From: Caldisericia bacterium
Lineage (GTDB): Bacteria; Caldisericota; Caldisericia; UBA6126
DNA: 10,722 nt
Direction: 5' to 3'
NCBI GenBank assembly: GCA_028708485.1
Contig: JAQVYZ010000015.1
Location: forward strand, 1 to 10,722
This document shows positions 1-6,703 of the stretch, in pieces. The notes beneath the pieces are model-generated. The model was not told where the DNA came from and did not search any database. It saw only the letters and a program-made list of their open reading frames with translations. The number at the start of each line of letters is the position of its first letter. Position 1 is the first letter of the stretch. The position numbers and the translations under genes are program-made.

Positions 1-2
1 AT

Positions 3-1526
3 CTGGTATATAGCTTCCCGGAAGTCACCTTCCAGCTTGTTCTTTTTACTGGTGTCAAGGCGGTGATAGATCAGCTCGGCAATTCGATTGATTTCGTCAT
101 GTTTGAAGGAATCATCATCGGAACCGATGTTGACGGATACTATTACGTAGCCGACAGCGAAGCCATCATTTATGTAAGACACAAATTATCGGCTGACTCG
201 CTGGCCGTCGGAAATTCCGTTCAAATCATCGGAAAAGCTGCCGTTTATACCAACACCAACAAGCAATACAGCCGCCAGATCAGCGGAAACTACAAAGTAG
301 TCAAATTGGATGAATTGACTCATGATTGTCCGATGACTGCCATTGATGCGCTGATCAGCGATTTTGATTTCACCATCACCGTCGACAATTATCTGACCGC
401 CGTTTCGGCCGAAACATTCTATGGAAAATTGGTCAAATTTGATTTGTATGTTACCATTCAAGGAACTTACAACGATGTTTATTTGGCTGAATCCATGGAA
501 ACCGGCGCTCCGAAGATTTTGATTTATTACAAGTCGATGGACATTGACGGACTGAAAGCTCTCGCGGGAACCAAAGTCAAAGTCACCGCCGTCGTTTATG
601 ATTACAGCATTTCCTCGGGATGGCGTTTGGGATTCTTGGATCGCGAAGGCGATTTGGAAATTCCGGTCGTTCTCTCCGACGCTGAAAAATTAGCGATCGC
701 CGCGGCTGAAATCGAAACCATCGTCAAAGAAGGCGATGAAGTATCCGGAAACCTCGGCTTCATCACTGATACTGCCATGATTACCATTCCGGGAGTCAAA
801 TACACCTGGACAACCGACGATCTGACCGCCATTTCCGCTACCGGAGTCTTCACTCAACCGGCAGCAGACAAGACCGTTGCCATCACTGTTAACTGCTTCT
901 TGGACGGAAACATCGCTGGAACCCCGAGCGCTACTTGGACCATCAACGTAACCGCGAAAGGACCTAAACTTTCGTCCGTCATCATCAGCCAAGTATATGG
1001 CGGCGGCGGAAATACCGGAGCTACATTTACCAATGACTTTATCGTTCTTCACAATACCACCGATCAAGCCATTGATTTAACCGGCTGGACATTGTTCTAT
1101 GCTTCCGCGACCGGAACGTTCAAATTAGACTCCGAATTAACCGGCTATGTTCAATCGTGCGCATTAGTCGGATCAATTCCTGCCAATGGTTTCTACTTGA
1201 TTCAAGGCGGAGCCGGAACAACTGTAACTGACATCCCATTGCCAATCACGCCAGATGCTTCCTCAACCTTTAACCTTAGCGGAACCAAAGGAAAACTTGC
1301 TCTTTGCAACAATGGAGAAAAGCCAGTCGATCCAACCAGCGCCAACGTTGTTGACTTTGTTGGCTATGGACCGGAAGCGACCCTGTTTGAAGGCGCAGCC
1401 GCCGCTCCAGCTCCAAGCAATTCTACAGCCATTATTCGCTCGACCTTAACCGACACTGACAATAATTCTGTGGACTTTGTAACTGGAACTCCGACCCCAA
1501 GCAACACTTCTTCCCCAGCCCAATAA
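3..1526 (+). CDS. Partial secreted-type protein: two OB-like domains, Ig-like domain, C-terminal lamin-tail domain
   Basis: The reading frame is open from the left edge without a stop, so the true start lies outside the window; the GTG at 63 is probably internal. The visible part is 507 residues. In order I see two beta-rich segments that look like OB folds (about residues 31-104, containing GIIIGTDVDGYYYVADSE, and 130-220). Next is an atypical bacterial Ig-like domain (about 225-318, with VKYTWTTDDLTAISATGVFT). Last is a lamin-tail domain (about 325-507) with the hallmark VIISQVYGGGGNTGA, NDFIVLHN, IDLTGWTLFYASATG and GKLALCNN motifs. Lamin-tail domains in bacteria usually sit at the ends of large exported proteins, often together with OB folds and extracellular nucleases or phosphatases; any catalytic domain would be upstream and is not visible. 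There is no LPXTG motif and no C-terminal membrane helix, so how it is anchored is unknown. A strong terminator follows 10 bases after the stop. Family assignment is confident for the lamin tail, moderate for the OB and Ig domains; function is unknown. Confidence 0.85.
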   Translation: MVYSFPEVTFQLVLFTGVKAVIDQLGNSIDFVMFEGIIIGTDVDGYYYVADSEAIIYVRHKLSADSLAVGNSVQIIGKAAVYTNTNKQYSRQISGNYKVVKLDELTHDCPMTAIDALISDFDFTITVDNYLTAVSAETFYGKLVKFDLYVTIQGTYNDVYLAESMETGAPKILIYYKSMDIDGLKALAGTKVKVTAVVYDYSISSGWRLGFLDREGDLEIPVVLSDAEKLAIAAAEIETIVKEGDEVSGNLGFITDTAMITIPGVKYTWTTDDLTAISATGVFTQPAADKTVAITVNCFLDGNIAGTPSATWTINVTAKGPKLSSVIISQVYGGGGNTGATFTNDFIVLHNTTDQAIDLTGWTLFYASATGTFKLDSELTGYVQSCALVGSIPANGFYLIQGGAGTTVTDIPLPITPDASSTFNLSGTKGKLALCNNGEKPVDPTSANVVDFVGYGPEATLFEGAAAAPAPSNSTAIIRSTLTDTDNNSVDFVTGTPTPSNTSSPAQ

Positions 1527-1535
1527 ATAAAATTT

Positions 1536-1569
1536 AAGATCCAAAGCAAAAAACTTTGGATCTTTTTTT
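1536..1569 (+). terminator. Intrinsic terminator after the lamin-tail gene
   Basis: A perfect 11-bp stem (AAGATCCAAAG at 1536-1546 with CTTTGGATCTT at 1554-1564) encloses a 7-base loop of C and A residues and runs into a T tract (1563-1569). This is a textbook Rho-independent terminator. It separates the lamin-tail gene from the reductase. Confidence 0.93.
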
Positions 1570-1570
1570 A

Positions 1571-1599
1571 TTGTTTTGGATCTGAAATTATGTTAAAAT
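1571..1599 (+). promoter_or_regulatory. Sigma-A-type promoter of the aldo/keto reductase gene
   Basis: TTGTTT (1571-1576), a 17-base spacer and TAAAAT (1594-1599) form a plausible promoter. TGT directly before the -10 box gives an extended -10 (TGN) element. It starts immediately after the T tract of the upstream terminator and leaves a leader of roughly ten bases before the ATG at 1618, with GAGGT (1606-1610) as ribosome binding site. Prediction from consensus only. Confidence 0.6.
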
Positions 1600-1617
1600 G
1601 AACACGAGGTACACAGT

Positions 1618-2739
1618 ATGGAATATCGCAAATGGTATGACCGGAACATCACGACTTCATTGTTGGGATTCGGGGCCATGAGACTTAAAACCAAGGACGG
1701 AGAGATCGACGAAGAAAAAGGACTGGCTTTGTTTGATTATGCCTTTCAACACGGGATCAATTACTTTGATACCGCCATGCCTTATACGGACGGAAAAAAC
1801 GAGGCCTTTGTTGGGAAAGCCCTGAAGAAATATCCCCGCGATTCCTTTTATCTGGCATCAAAGCTTTCTTTCGGAATGGTCAAATCAAGGGAGGAAGTCC
1901 TTGGGTTTTTGGACCGTCAGCTGGAAATTCTTCAAACGGATCATTTGGACATGTATCTGCTTCACGCTTTAAGCAAAGACAAAGTGAAACTGATCAAAGA
2001 GTGGGGCGTCATTGAAATAGTAAACGAATGGAAAACGCAGGGAAAGATCCGAAACATCGGTTTTTCGTTTCATGACGACTACGACACTTTTAAAGAAATT
2101 TTGGCCATGAACGATTGGGATTTCGTTCAGATCCAATTGAACTATATGGATACCGACATTCAGCAGGGCATTCAGGGATACCGCGATTTGGAACAAAGAA
2201 AGATACCGGTCGTAGTCATGGAACCGGTCAAAGGCGGCAAACTTTCCACTTTCTCAGAGGAGATCGCCAAGCCTTTTACTGATTACAGTTCCGCATCGAA
2301 AGCTTCATGGGCGCTGCGCTGGGTCGGAAGCCTTCCGGGAGTAAAAGTCATCTTGAGCGGAATGAACGAAATGGAACAGATGGTGGACAACATCACCACT
2401 TTTCGGGATTTCCGGCCGCTGTCGGTGGAAGAATATCAAAAGATCTATCAGGTGAAAAGCGCCCTTCAAAAAGCGATTGCGGTCGATTGCACCAATTGCC
2501 GCTATTGCCTGCCTTGCACGGTCGGGATCGACATTCCCGGAAACTTCAAAGTTTTCAACAGCTTTGCCATGTATGCCAACGAAGGCGATGCGAAATGGCA
2601 GTTCGGGAATCTGATCAAAAATTCGACCCTGCTTTCCGAATGCATCGAATGCGGAAAATGCGCTTTGGAATGTCCACAACACATTCGCATTCCGGAAGAA
2701 CTGAAACGGATGCTTGAAAAAATGCCTTTTTTGAAATGA
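1618..2739 (+). CDS. Aldo/keto reductase with C-terminal double [4Fe-4S] ferredoxin-like module
   Basis: The 373-residue protein has an N-terminal TIM-barrel aldo/keto reductase domain (about 1-270). The expected catalytic tetrad is visible: Asp51 (NYFDTA), Tyr56, Lys82 (YLASKL) and His116 (YLLHAL). The C-terminal ~90 residues carry two cysteine clusters, C291-C294-C297-C300 (CTNCRYCLPC) and C342-C345-C348-C352 (CIECGKCALECP), each suited to bind a [4Fe-4S] cluster. This architecture is known from a group of predicted oxidoreductases of anaerobes (COG1453-like) and implies cytoplasmic electron transfer between iron-sulfur clusters and a nicotinamide cofactor; the physiological substrate is not known. 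ATG at 1618 is supported by GAGGT eight bases upstream and by the family's usual N-terminal start just before the first barrel strand. The gene stands alone between a terminator on each side, so it is probably monocistronic. It ends in TGA, showing that UGA is a stop here. Confidence 0.93.
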   Translation: MEYRKWYDRNITTSLLGFGAMRLKTKDGEIDEEKGLALFDYAFQHGINYFDTAMPYTDGKNEAFVGKALKKYPRDSFYLASKLSFGMVKSREEVLGFLDRQLEILQTDHLDMYLLHALSKDKVKLIKEWGVIEIVNEWKTQGKIRNIGFSFHDDYDTFKEILAMNDWDFVQIQLNYMDTDIQQGIQGYRDLEQRKIPVVVMEPVKGGKLSTFSEEIAKPFTDYSSASKASWALRWVGSLPGVKVILSGMNEMEQMVDNITTFRDFRPLSVEEYQKIYQVKSALQKAIAVDCTNCRYCLPCTVGIDIPGNFKVFNSFAMYANEGDAKWQFGNLIKNSTLLSECIECGKCALECPQHIRIPEELKRMLEKMPFLK

Positions 2740-2748
2740 ACAAAAACT

Positions 2749-2774
2749 AAGGACGGTCTCAGGCCGTCCTTTTA
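2749..2774 (+). terminator. Intrinsic terminator after the reductase gene
   Basis: GGACGG (2751-2756) and CCGTCC (2764-2769) form a GC-rich 6-bp stem with a 7-base loop. The flanking AA/TT extends it to 8 bp (2749-2771), and TTTT follows. It lies 10 bases after the reductase stop. Confidence 0.88.
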
Positions 2775-2805
2775 CAATATTTCGGTTTGAAAAAAATAAA
2801 ATAAA

Positions 2806-2834
2806 TTTAAATCGCATGGCGGGTATGGTATAAT
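2806..2834 (+). promoter_or_regulatory. Promoter of rsmA and probably the downstream block
   Basis: TTTAAA (2806-2811), a 17-base spacer and a perfect TATAAT (2829-2834) preceded by TGG form an extended -10 promoter. It would produce a leader of about 48 bases containing a GC-rich patch (2861-2874) before the rsmA start at 2889. With no terminator visible until 8822, it could also transcribe ispE, spoVG and glmU. Confidence 0.65.
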
Positions 2835-2888
2835 ATGTTCATGAAGTCCCAATAAAAACCGCCCGCGGCCGGAAGAAAAGGTATAATC

Positions 2889-3740
2889 ATGATTGGAAAT
2901 CCTCAAAAAACCAATGAGATCCTTCAAAAATACGATATTCGCGCTCGCAAACGGTATGGGCAAAACTTTTTGGTTGACGAAAACATTCTGAATAAAATCA
3001 TCAAGACCGCCGGGGTTGCGAAAACCGACGGCATCATTGAGATCGGCCCGGGGATCGGCGCTTTGACCGAACGGCTGATCATGGCCTCAAAAAAAGTCCT
3101 GGCTTACGAAATCGACGAACGTTTCATCGCCGTTTTGGAAAACGAACTGGGAAACCTTGAAGGGCTGAAGATCCGGAATTCCGATTTTTTGGAAGCGGAC
3201 CTGGAGGCGGACCGAAAGTATTTTTCGGACTGCGCCCGGGTTTTGGTCGTCAGCAACATTCCTTATTACATTACCACTCCGATCATTTCCAAGCTCCTTA
3301 AGCAAGGAACCGGAATCGATGAATTTTATCTGATGGTCCAAAAAGAAGTCGGACTGCGGCTGACTTCCAAACCAAACACCAAGGACTACAATGCTTTTTC
3401 CGTTTTCATCAGTCATCTGGCGGAAGTAAGCATTTGTTTTCCGATCTCCCAAAACTGTTTCATCCCCAGACCGGATGTCGACAGCCTGATGATCAAACTG
3501 AAAAGAATCGAGCCGAAAGAACGGATCGAAAACCTGGAACATTTTCAGAGTTTCGTCCAAAACATATTCGAAAATCGGCGCAAGACGCTTTTTAACAACC
3601 TGCTTCGCAGCTATCAATTTACGAAAGAAGGAATCGCGGCCGCTTTAAATTCCTCCGCCATTTCTGAACAAGCCCGAAGCGAGAGCCTGGATCTCGGCCG
3701 GATCATCGGCCTGTACAAAAATTTATTTGATAAACAATAA
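2889..3740 (+). CDS. rsmA: 16S rRNA (adenine1518-N6/adenine1519-N6)-dimethyltransferase RsmA (KsgA)
   Basis: RsmA uses S-adenosylmethionine to dimethylate two adjacent adenines in the 3' hairpin of 16S rRNA, a late step of small-subunit assembly in the cytoplasm. The 283-residue product has the family's N-terminal YGQNFLVDENILNKI motif (residues 23-37), the SAM-binding EIGPGIGALT loop (51-60), the catalytic NIPYY motif (123-127), MVQKEVGLRL (149-158) and FIPRPDVDS (191-199). Length is normal. ATG at 2889 is chosen because AAAGG lies at 2877-2881 and the protein then begins just ahead of the conserved RARKRYGQNF block. As in Bacillus it lies upstream of ispE, 68 bases away, but the small genes that sit between them in Bacillus (such as veg) are absent. 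Its substrate, the 16S rRNA, is encoded in the same window. Confidence 0.97.
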   Translation: MIGNPQKTNEILQKYDIRARKRYGQNFLVDENILNKIIKTAGVAKTDGIIEIGPGIGALTERLIMASKKVLAYEIDERFIAVLENELGNLEGLKIRNSDFLEADLEADRKYFSDCARVLVVSNIPYYITTPIISKLLKQGTGIDEFYLMVQKEVGLRLTSKPNTKDYNAFSVFISHLAEVSICFPISQNCFIPRPDVDSLMIKLKRIEPKERIENLEHFQSFVQNIFENRRKTLFNNLLRSYQFTKEGIAAALNSSAISEQARSESLDLGRIIGLYKNLFDKQ

Positions 3741-3780
3741 CGTTTGTTGCTTGGAGGAAAAACCAACCGGTATTTAACAA

Positions 3781-3801
3781 TATAATTCAAACGAAAGGAG
3801 G
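3781..3801 (+). promoter_or_regulatory. Strong ribosome binding site of ispE with an isolated TATAAT upstream
   Basis: AAAGGAGG (3794-3801) lies 7 bases before the ATG at 3809 and is an almost ideal Shine-Dalgarno sequence, fixing the ispE start. TATAAT at 3781-3786 matches a -10 box, but no -35 element is found 16-18 bases upstream. The promoter part is therefore doubtful; the ribosome binding site is solid. Confidence 0.5.
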
Positions 3802-3808
3802 CATCCGC

Positions 3809-6400
3809 ATGATAGTGGAAAAAGGATACGCCAAAATCAATTTAGGGCTCGAAGTGATCAGAAAACGCGAGGATGGTTACCACGACCTGGCCATGGTCAT
3901 GACTCCGATCGATCTTTACGATGAATTGTATTTTGAAGACCTCCCGGAAGGCAAACAGGTGAAAATCGAATGTGACAAACTTGAGCACATTCCGCTTGAA
4001 GACAACTTGATATACAAAGCCGTTTCTTTGATCAAAACCCAGTACAACCTCGATAAAGGGGTTAAAATCAGGGTTGTGAAACGAATTCCCGAACAAGCCG
4101 GCCTGGCCGGGGGAAGCGCCGACGCGGCTGCGACTTTGAGGGCTTTGGACCAGCTTTGGAAACTGGGACTCAGCCTCGAGCAGCTGGCGGCTATGGGAGA
4201 GCAGATCGGCAGCGACATTCCCTTTTGCATCCATAACCGGACGGCCAAAGTAACTGGGCGCGGCGAGATCATCGAATTCATCGAAACGATGCCTTTCGCC
4301 CATTTGGTCATCATTGTTCCGCCGTTTGGAAGCTCGACCGCCGACACTTTCAAAAAATTCGTCGTTCACAATCAGAACACCGGAAAAATAGATGAACTGA
4401 TCGAATCGATCCGGCAGGGAAACATCAATGTCATTTCCGAAAAATTATTCAATGATTTGGAACATGGGGGAAAACAAACCGAGATCAACCGTTTCAAACG
4501 CGATCTGATCGAAGCTGGAGCGCTAGGGAGCTCGATGACCGGAAGCGGATCGGCCATTTACGGAATCTGCTTTAATGAGAAACAAACCAAAGCGACTTAT
4601 GAAAAACTCCGGTTCCTATATCAAAAAACCAACAATCAGATCCTGATGACGACCATCCGGTCGCTCAGAAAGCCGAATCTTGAAGGATACGTTCCGGACC
4701 GAAACGCCAAAAAAACGGTGGTTTTGGGAAGTTTCGAAACCAAGGCCCAGGGGATGGTGATGCTCGGATATCACCGAATAAGAGACAACTACCGTATCAT
4801 TCTGACCCCGGTCGGGCTATATGATTCGCTTGCGGTATACAAACTTAGCAATCCGGTTTGCGAAGTATTCTTCGGAGATAACGAAGAAGAAACGGAACTG
4901 ACCGGGAAACTGAAAACGGTGATCGCGAAAACCGGATACGGTCTGCGTGTGCGGATCGCCAACCGGTTCGATCGGGTTTTCGGGCTTCTTGCTTATAACA
5001 ACTATCTTTCGTGCATCATCTCCGGATTGGATAAATTCGGAACTGATCCGGAAACGGTCTTCCCATTGTTTCCGAAAATCGTCAAGGCTTATTCGCATTC
5101 CCAGACTTTTGAATATGACTCCAAGACCGACAGTTTTGAATTATTGGGAGAAGCGGTGTTCGGCTATGTGCTGGTCAGCTCTCTGAACCTTCGGGGCTAT
5201 CAGTCCCCGCGGTATACCGAACAGGTCGAAGTCCAAAGCAAAGAAATGGATGCGGTCAAAGAAGCGATCGCCGCCAAGAATTTTTATAAAATGGCCGACA
5301 ATGTCCATAACGGCATCAGCCGTTTTGAGACCCGGGCCATCCGGGAATTCCGGCGCTTTCCGCTCGTGGAGAAAACCGAACAGCTTTGTCTGCGTTTGGG
5401 AGCCAGCGGTTTCGTTCTTTCGGCGGACGGCCGCTGCATCATCTGTTTCTGCCGTTTCGAAGATCAGGCGGAAGCCATCAGCCGGAATCTGCAGATCAAG
5501 CACCGGATGAACACGACCGTCATTACCACCATTCGCAGCAGCGTCAAACACCAGCCGGCCCAAAGCGAGACCCTGCAGCCGGCCAGCGCCGAAGAAGCCA
5601 GCCGGACCGGGCTTAGCGATTACCTGAATCTGGAGACCGAGCAAAAACGCCAGCTTCCCGACCAAGTCGATTATGAAAAACTGGATTACGAAGAAGGCAG
5701 TCCCTTTGACAATGAAACCTCCGAGATCGGAAAAGACGAAGAAACGGCCAGACAAAAGAGCCGGATCCGCAAGAAATTGTCCCCAACTTCGGCCATCAGG
5801 GATTCCGATCTGGAAGGAATATTGTATCTTCACAGCGGCGGAAGCTTATTCAAGCAGTATGATTTTGTTGACATTGCCCGCTATTTCGAGAAATATTTCC
5901 ACGGCAAGTCAATCAAATTCATCAAAGATCAGGAAGAGATCAAAGTATTGTTCGTTACCAATTCCCTCCCGCACATTCTGGGGATCCACCTGCTGGATGA
6001 AAATGATCCGGAACTGCGGGGGAGCCGCGGATTCAAAAAACTGATCAGCGGCGAGATATCTTATTATCAGCTGAAGAGATCGGGGAGGTACAGCGAAGAG
6101 ATCATCAAAAAAATCTATAACAAGACTCAAAGTTCGGTATTGATATTCAATGATATTTTCAATAACCGGCCGCTGAGCTGTTTCGACAAGTCTTTCGTGA
6201 AAAGCGAAAGTTCAAAAATGGAGAATCTGGAATTTGTCATCACCAGAAGGCTGACGGAGACCACGTTCCGACGGCAGAACCTATTGGGGATAGGGAAAGA
6301 TCCGGGCACCGGAAGTTACTATTTCAATACGTCTTTCTTATGGGAAGTCCCGGCCGACATCGGTCAAAAGGACAGCATCAAGATTCAAGTTTACCGTTAA
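3809..6400 (+). CDS. ispE: IspE (4-diphosphocytidyl-2-C-methyl-D-erythritol kinase) fused to a degenerate second IspE domain and a BECR-like C-terminal domain
   Basis: IspE phosphorylates CDP-methylerythritol with ATP in the MEP pathway to isoprenoid precursors. The enzyme is normally about 290 residues; this uninterrupted frame encodes 863. Residues 1-285 form a complete kinase: Lys9 in AKINLGLEV, GYHDL (23-27), the glycine-rich ATP loop AGLAGGSADAA (97-107), Asp136 in GSDIPF and the MTGSGSA motif (243-249). Residues about 300-578 repeat the same fold in degenerate form (described separately). Residues 579-667 are an acidic, Glu/Gln/Ser-rich linker, and about 668-850 form a distinct domain resembling PBECR4-type nuclease-like domains. 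No signal peptide or membrane helix is visible, so the protein should be cytoplasmic. The start is fixed by AAAGGAGG at 3794-3801. The gene lies between rsmA and spoVG, where Bacillus has ispE followed by purR and yabJ. The kinase call is very sure; the roles of the two extra modules are unknown. Confidence 0.95.
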   Translation: MIVEKGYAKINLGLEVIRKREDGYHDLAMVMTPIDLYDELYFEDLPEGKQVKIECDKLEHIPLEDNLIYKAVSLIKTQYNLDKGVKIRVVKRIPEQAGLAGGSADAAATLRALDQLWKLGLSLEQLAAMGEQIGSDIPFCIHNRTAKVTGRGEIIEFIETMPFAHLVIIVPPFGSSTADTFKKFVVHNQNTGKIDELIESIRQGNINVISEKLFNDLEHGGKQTEINRFKRDLIEAGALGSSMTGSGSAIYGICFNEKQTKATYEKLRFLYQKTNNQILMTTIRSLRKPNLEGYVPDRNAKKTVVLGSFETKAQGMVMLGYHRIRDNYRIILTPVGLYDSLAVYKLSNPVCEVFFGDNEEETELTGKLKTVIAKTGYGLRVRIANRFDRVFGLLAYNNYLSCIISGLDKFGTDPETVFPLFPKIVKAYSHSQTFEYDSKTDSFELLGEAVFGYVLVSSLNLRGYQSPRYTEQVEVQSKEMDAVKEAIAAKNFYKMADNVHNGISRFETRAIREFRRFPLVEKTEQLCLRLGASGFVLSADGRCIICFCRFEDQAEAISRNLQIKHRMNTTVITTIRSSVKHQPAQSETLQPASAEEASRTGLSDYLNLETEQKRQLPDQVDYEKLDYEEGSPFDNETSEIGKDEETARQKSRIRKKLSPTSAIRDSDLEGILYLHSGGSLFKQYDFVDIARYFEKYFHGKSIKFIKDQEEIKVLFVTNSLPHILGIHLLDENDPELRGSRGFKKLISGEISYYQLKRSGRYSEEIIKKIYNKTQSSVLIFNDIFNNRPLSCFDKSFVKSESSKMENLEFVITRRLTETTFRRQNLLGIGKDPGTGSYYFNTSFLWEVPADIGQKDSIKIQVYR
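4706..5542 (+). repeat. Second, degenerate IspE-like (GHMP kinase fold) module inside the ispE gene
   Basis: Residues 300-578 align with residues 1-286 of the same protein. ILTPVGLYDSL (331-341) matches VMTPIDLYDEL (30-40). RVRIANRFDRVFGLL (380-394) matches IRVVKRIPEQAGLA around 87-100 without gaps, and GLDKF matches ALDQL. GASGFVLSADGRCIICFC (531-548) matches GALGSSMTGSGSAIYGIC (237-254). Both end in the same way, with VITTIRS (571-577) and LMTTIRS (279-285). In this copy the ATP loop GLAGGSADAA has become GLLAYNNYLS (392-401), GSDIPF is replaced by SHSQTF (429-434), and the GSG motif is lost. It should therefore not bind ATP or catalyse in the usual way. It could support dimerisation or regulate the first module (inference). 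Confidence 0.8.
5810..6358 (+). other. C-terminal domain of the IspE fusion, PBECR4/BECR nuclease-like (tentative)
   Basis: After the charged linker, residues about 668-850 form a compact alpha/beta segment unrelated to GHMP kinases. Its visible landmarks are LPHILGIHLLDEND (720-733), RGSRGFKKLISGEISYYQL (737-755), a helix with Lys/Arg-rich face (EEIIKKIYNK), CFDKS (791-795), SKMENLEFVITRR (802-814) and LLGIGKD (825-831), then YYFNTSFL (837-844). The order 'His-Leu/Ile-Gly near the start, Phe-x-x-Leu-Ile-x-Gly-x-Ile, a Ser-Lys strand, then Leu-Gly-Ile and a final Ser-Phe strand' is what I recall of the PBECR4 family, nuclease-like domains of phage and mobile-element polyproteins. I cannot confirm this by profile search. 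No ATG lies near its beginning, so it is translated only as part of the fusion. Confidence 0.4.
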
Positions 6401-6441
6401 ATTTTGCGTAACCAAAAAAATAGTAGAAAGGATGACTCACT

Positions 6442-6690
6442 ATGAATGTTACAGGGGTAAAAGTTTACAAAATTGAAGGAAAAGACAAGCTCAGGGCGAC
6501 CGCGACCATCACTTTCGACAATGCTTTCATGGTTCACGGACTGAAAGTAATCGAGGGAGAGGAAGGGCTGTTCGTCGTCATGCCCGCGGTCAAAAAGAAT
6601 GGGACGTTCAAAGACATCGCCCATCCGGTCACTTCGGAAATGCGCAACGAGATCGTAACCGCCGTTTTGGAAGAATTCAAGAAACAGTAG
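6442..6690 (+). CDS. spoVG: SpoVG-family RNA/DNA-binding regulator
   Basis: SpoVG is a small regulatory protein that binds nucleic acid. It was named for septation and sporulation in Bacillus but is widespread in non-sporulating Firmicutes, where it affects gene expression post-transcriptionally. The 82-residue product shows the family signature almost complete: LRATATITFDNAFMVHGLKV (residues 17-36), EGLFVVMPAVK (41-51) and FKDIAHPVTSEMR (56-68). Length is normal for the short versions of the family. AAAGGA (6427-6432) precedes the ATG. It lies 41 bases after ispE and 13 bases before glmU, the conserved Firmicutes order, so co-transcription with both is likely. Its presence does not imply sporulation. 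Confidence 0.96.
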   Translation: MNVTGVKVYKIEGKDKLRATATITFDNAFMVHGLKVIEGEEGLFVVMPAVKKNGTFKDIAHPVTSEMRNEIVTAVLEEFKKQ

Positions 6691-6703
6691 AGAGGAAAAA
6701 CAT

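Noticed and set aside
2307..2717. Open frame of 136 codons on the + strand inside the reductase gene
   Set aside because: It overlaps the reductase in another frame, and the reductase frame carries clear family motifs and both iron-sulfur clusters; the shadow frame has none.
2882..2887. TATAAT directly before the rsmA start codon
   Set aside because: No matching -35 box is present and the site would leave no room for a leader; the extended -10 promoter at 2829-2834 explains expression better.
2841..2888. GC-rich leader of rsmA as a riboswitch
   Set aside because: It is too short (about 48 bases) and shows no known riboswitch core or expression platform.
5540..5545. The long ispE frame as two or three genes joined by a sequencing error
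   Set aside because: No ribosome binding site with a start codon is seen at either module boundary, and the frame, codon use and base composition run through both boundaries without a break.
5141..5833. 230-codon open frame on the - strand inside ispE
   Set aside because: It has no recognisable motif or good ribosome binding site and lies opposite the second IspE-like module and the linker, which align or read sensibly on the + strand.
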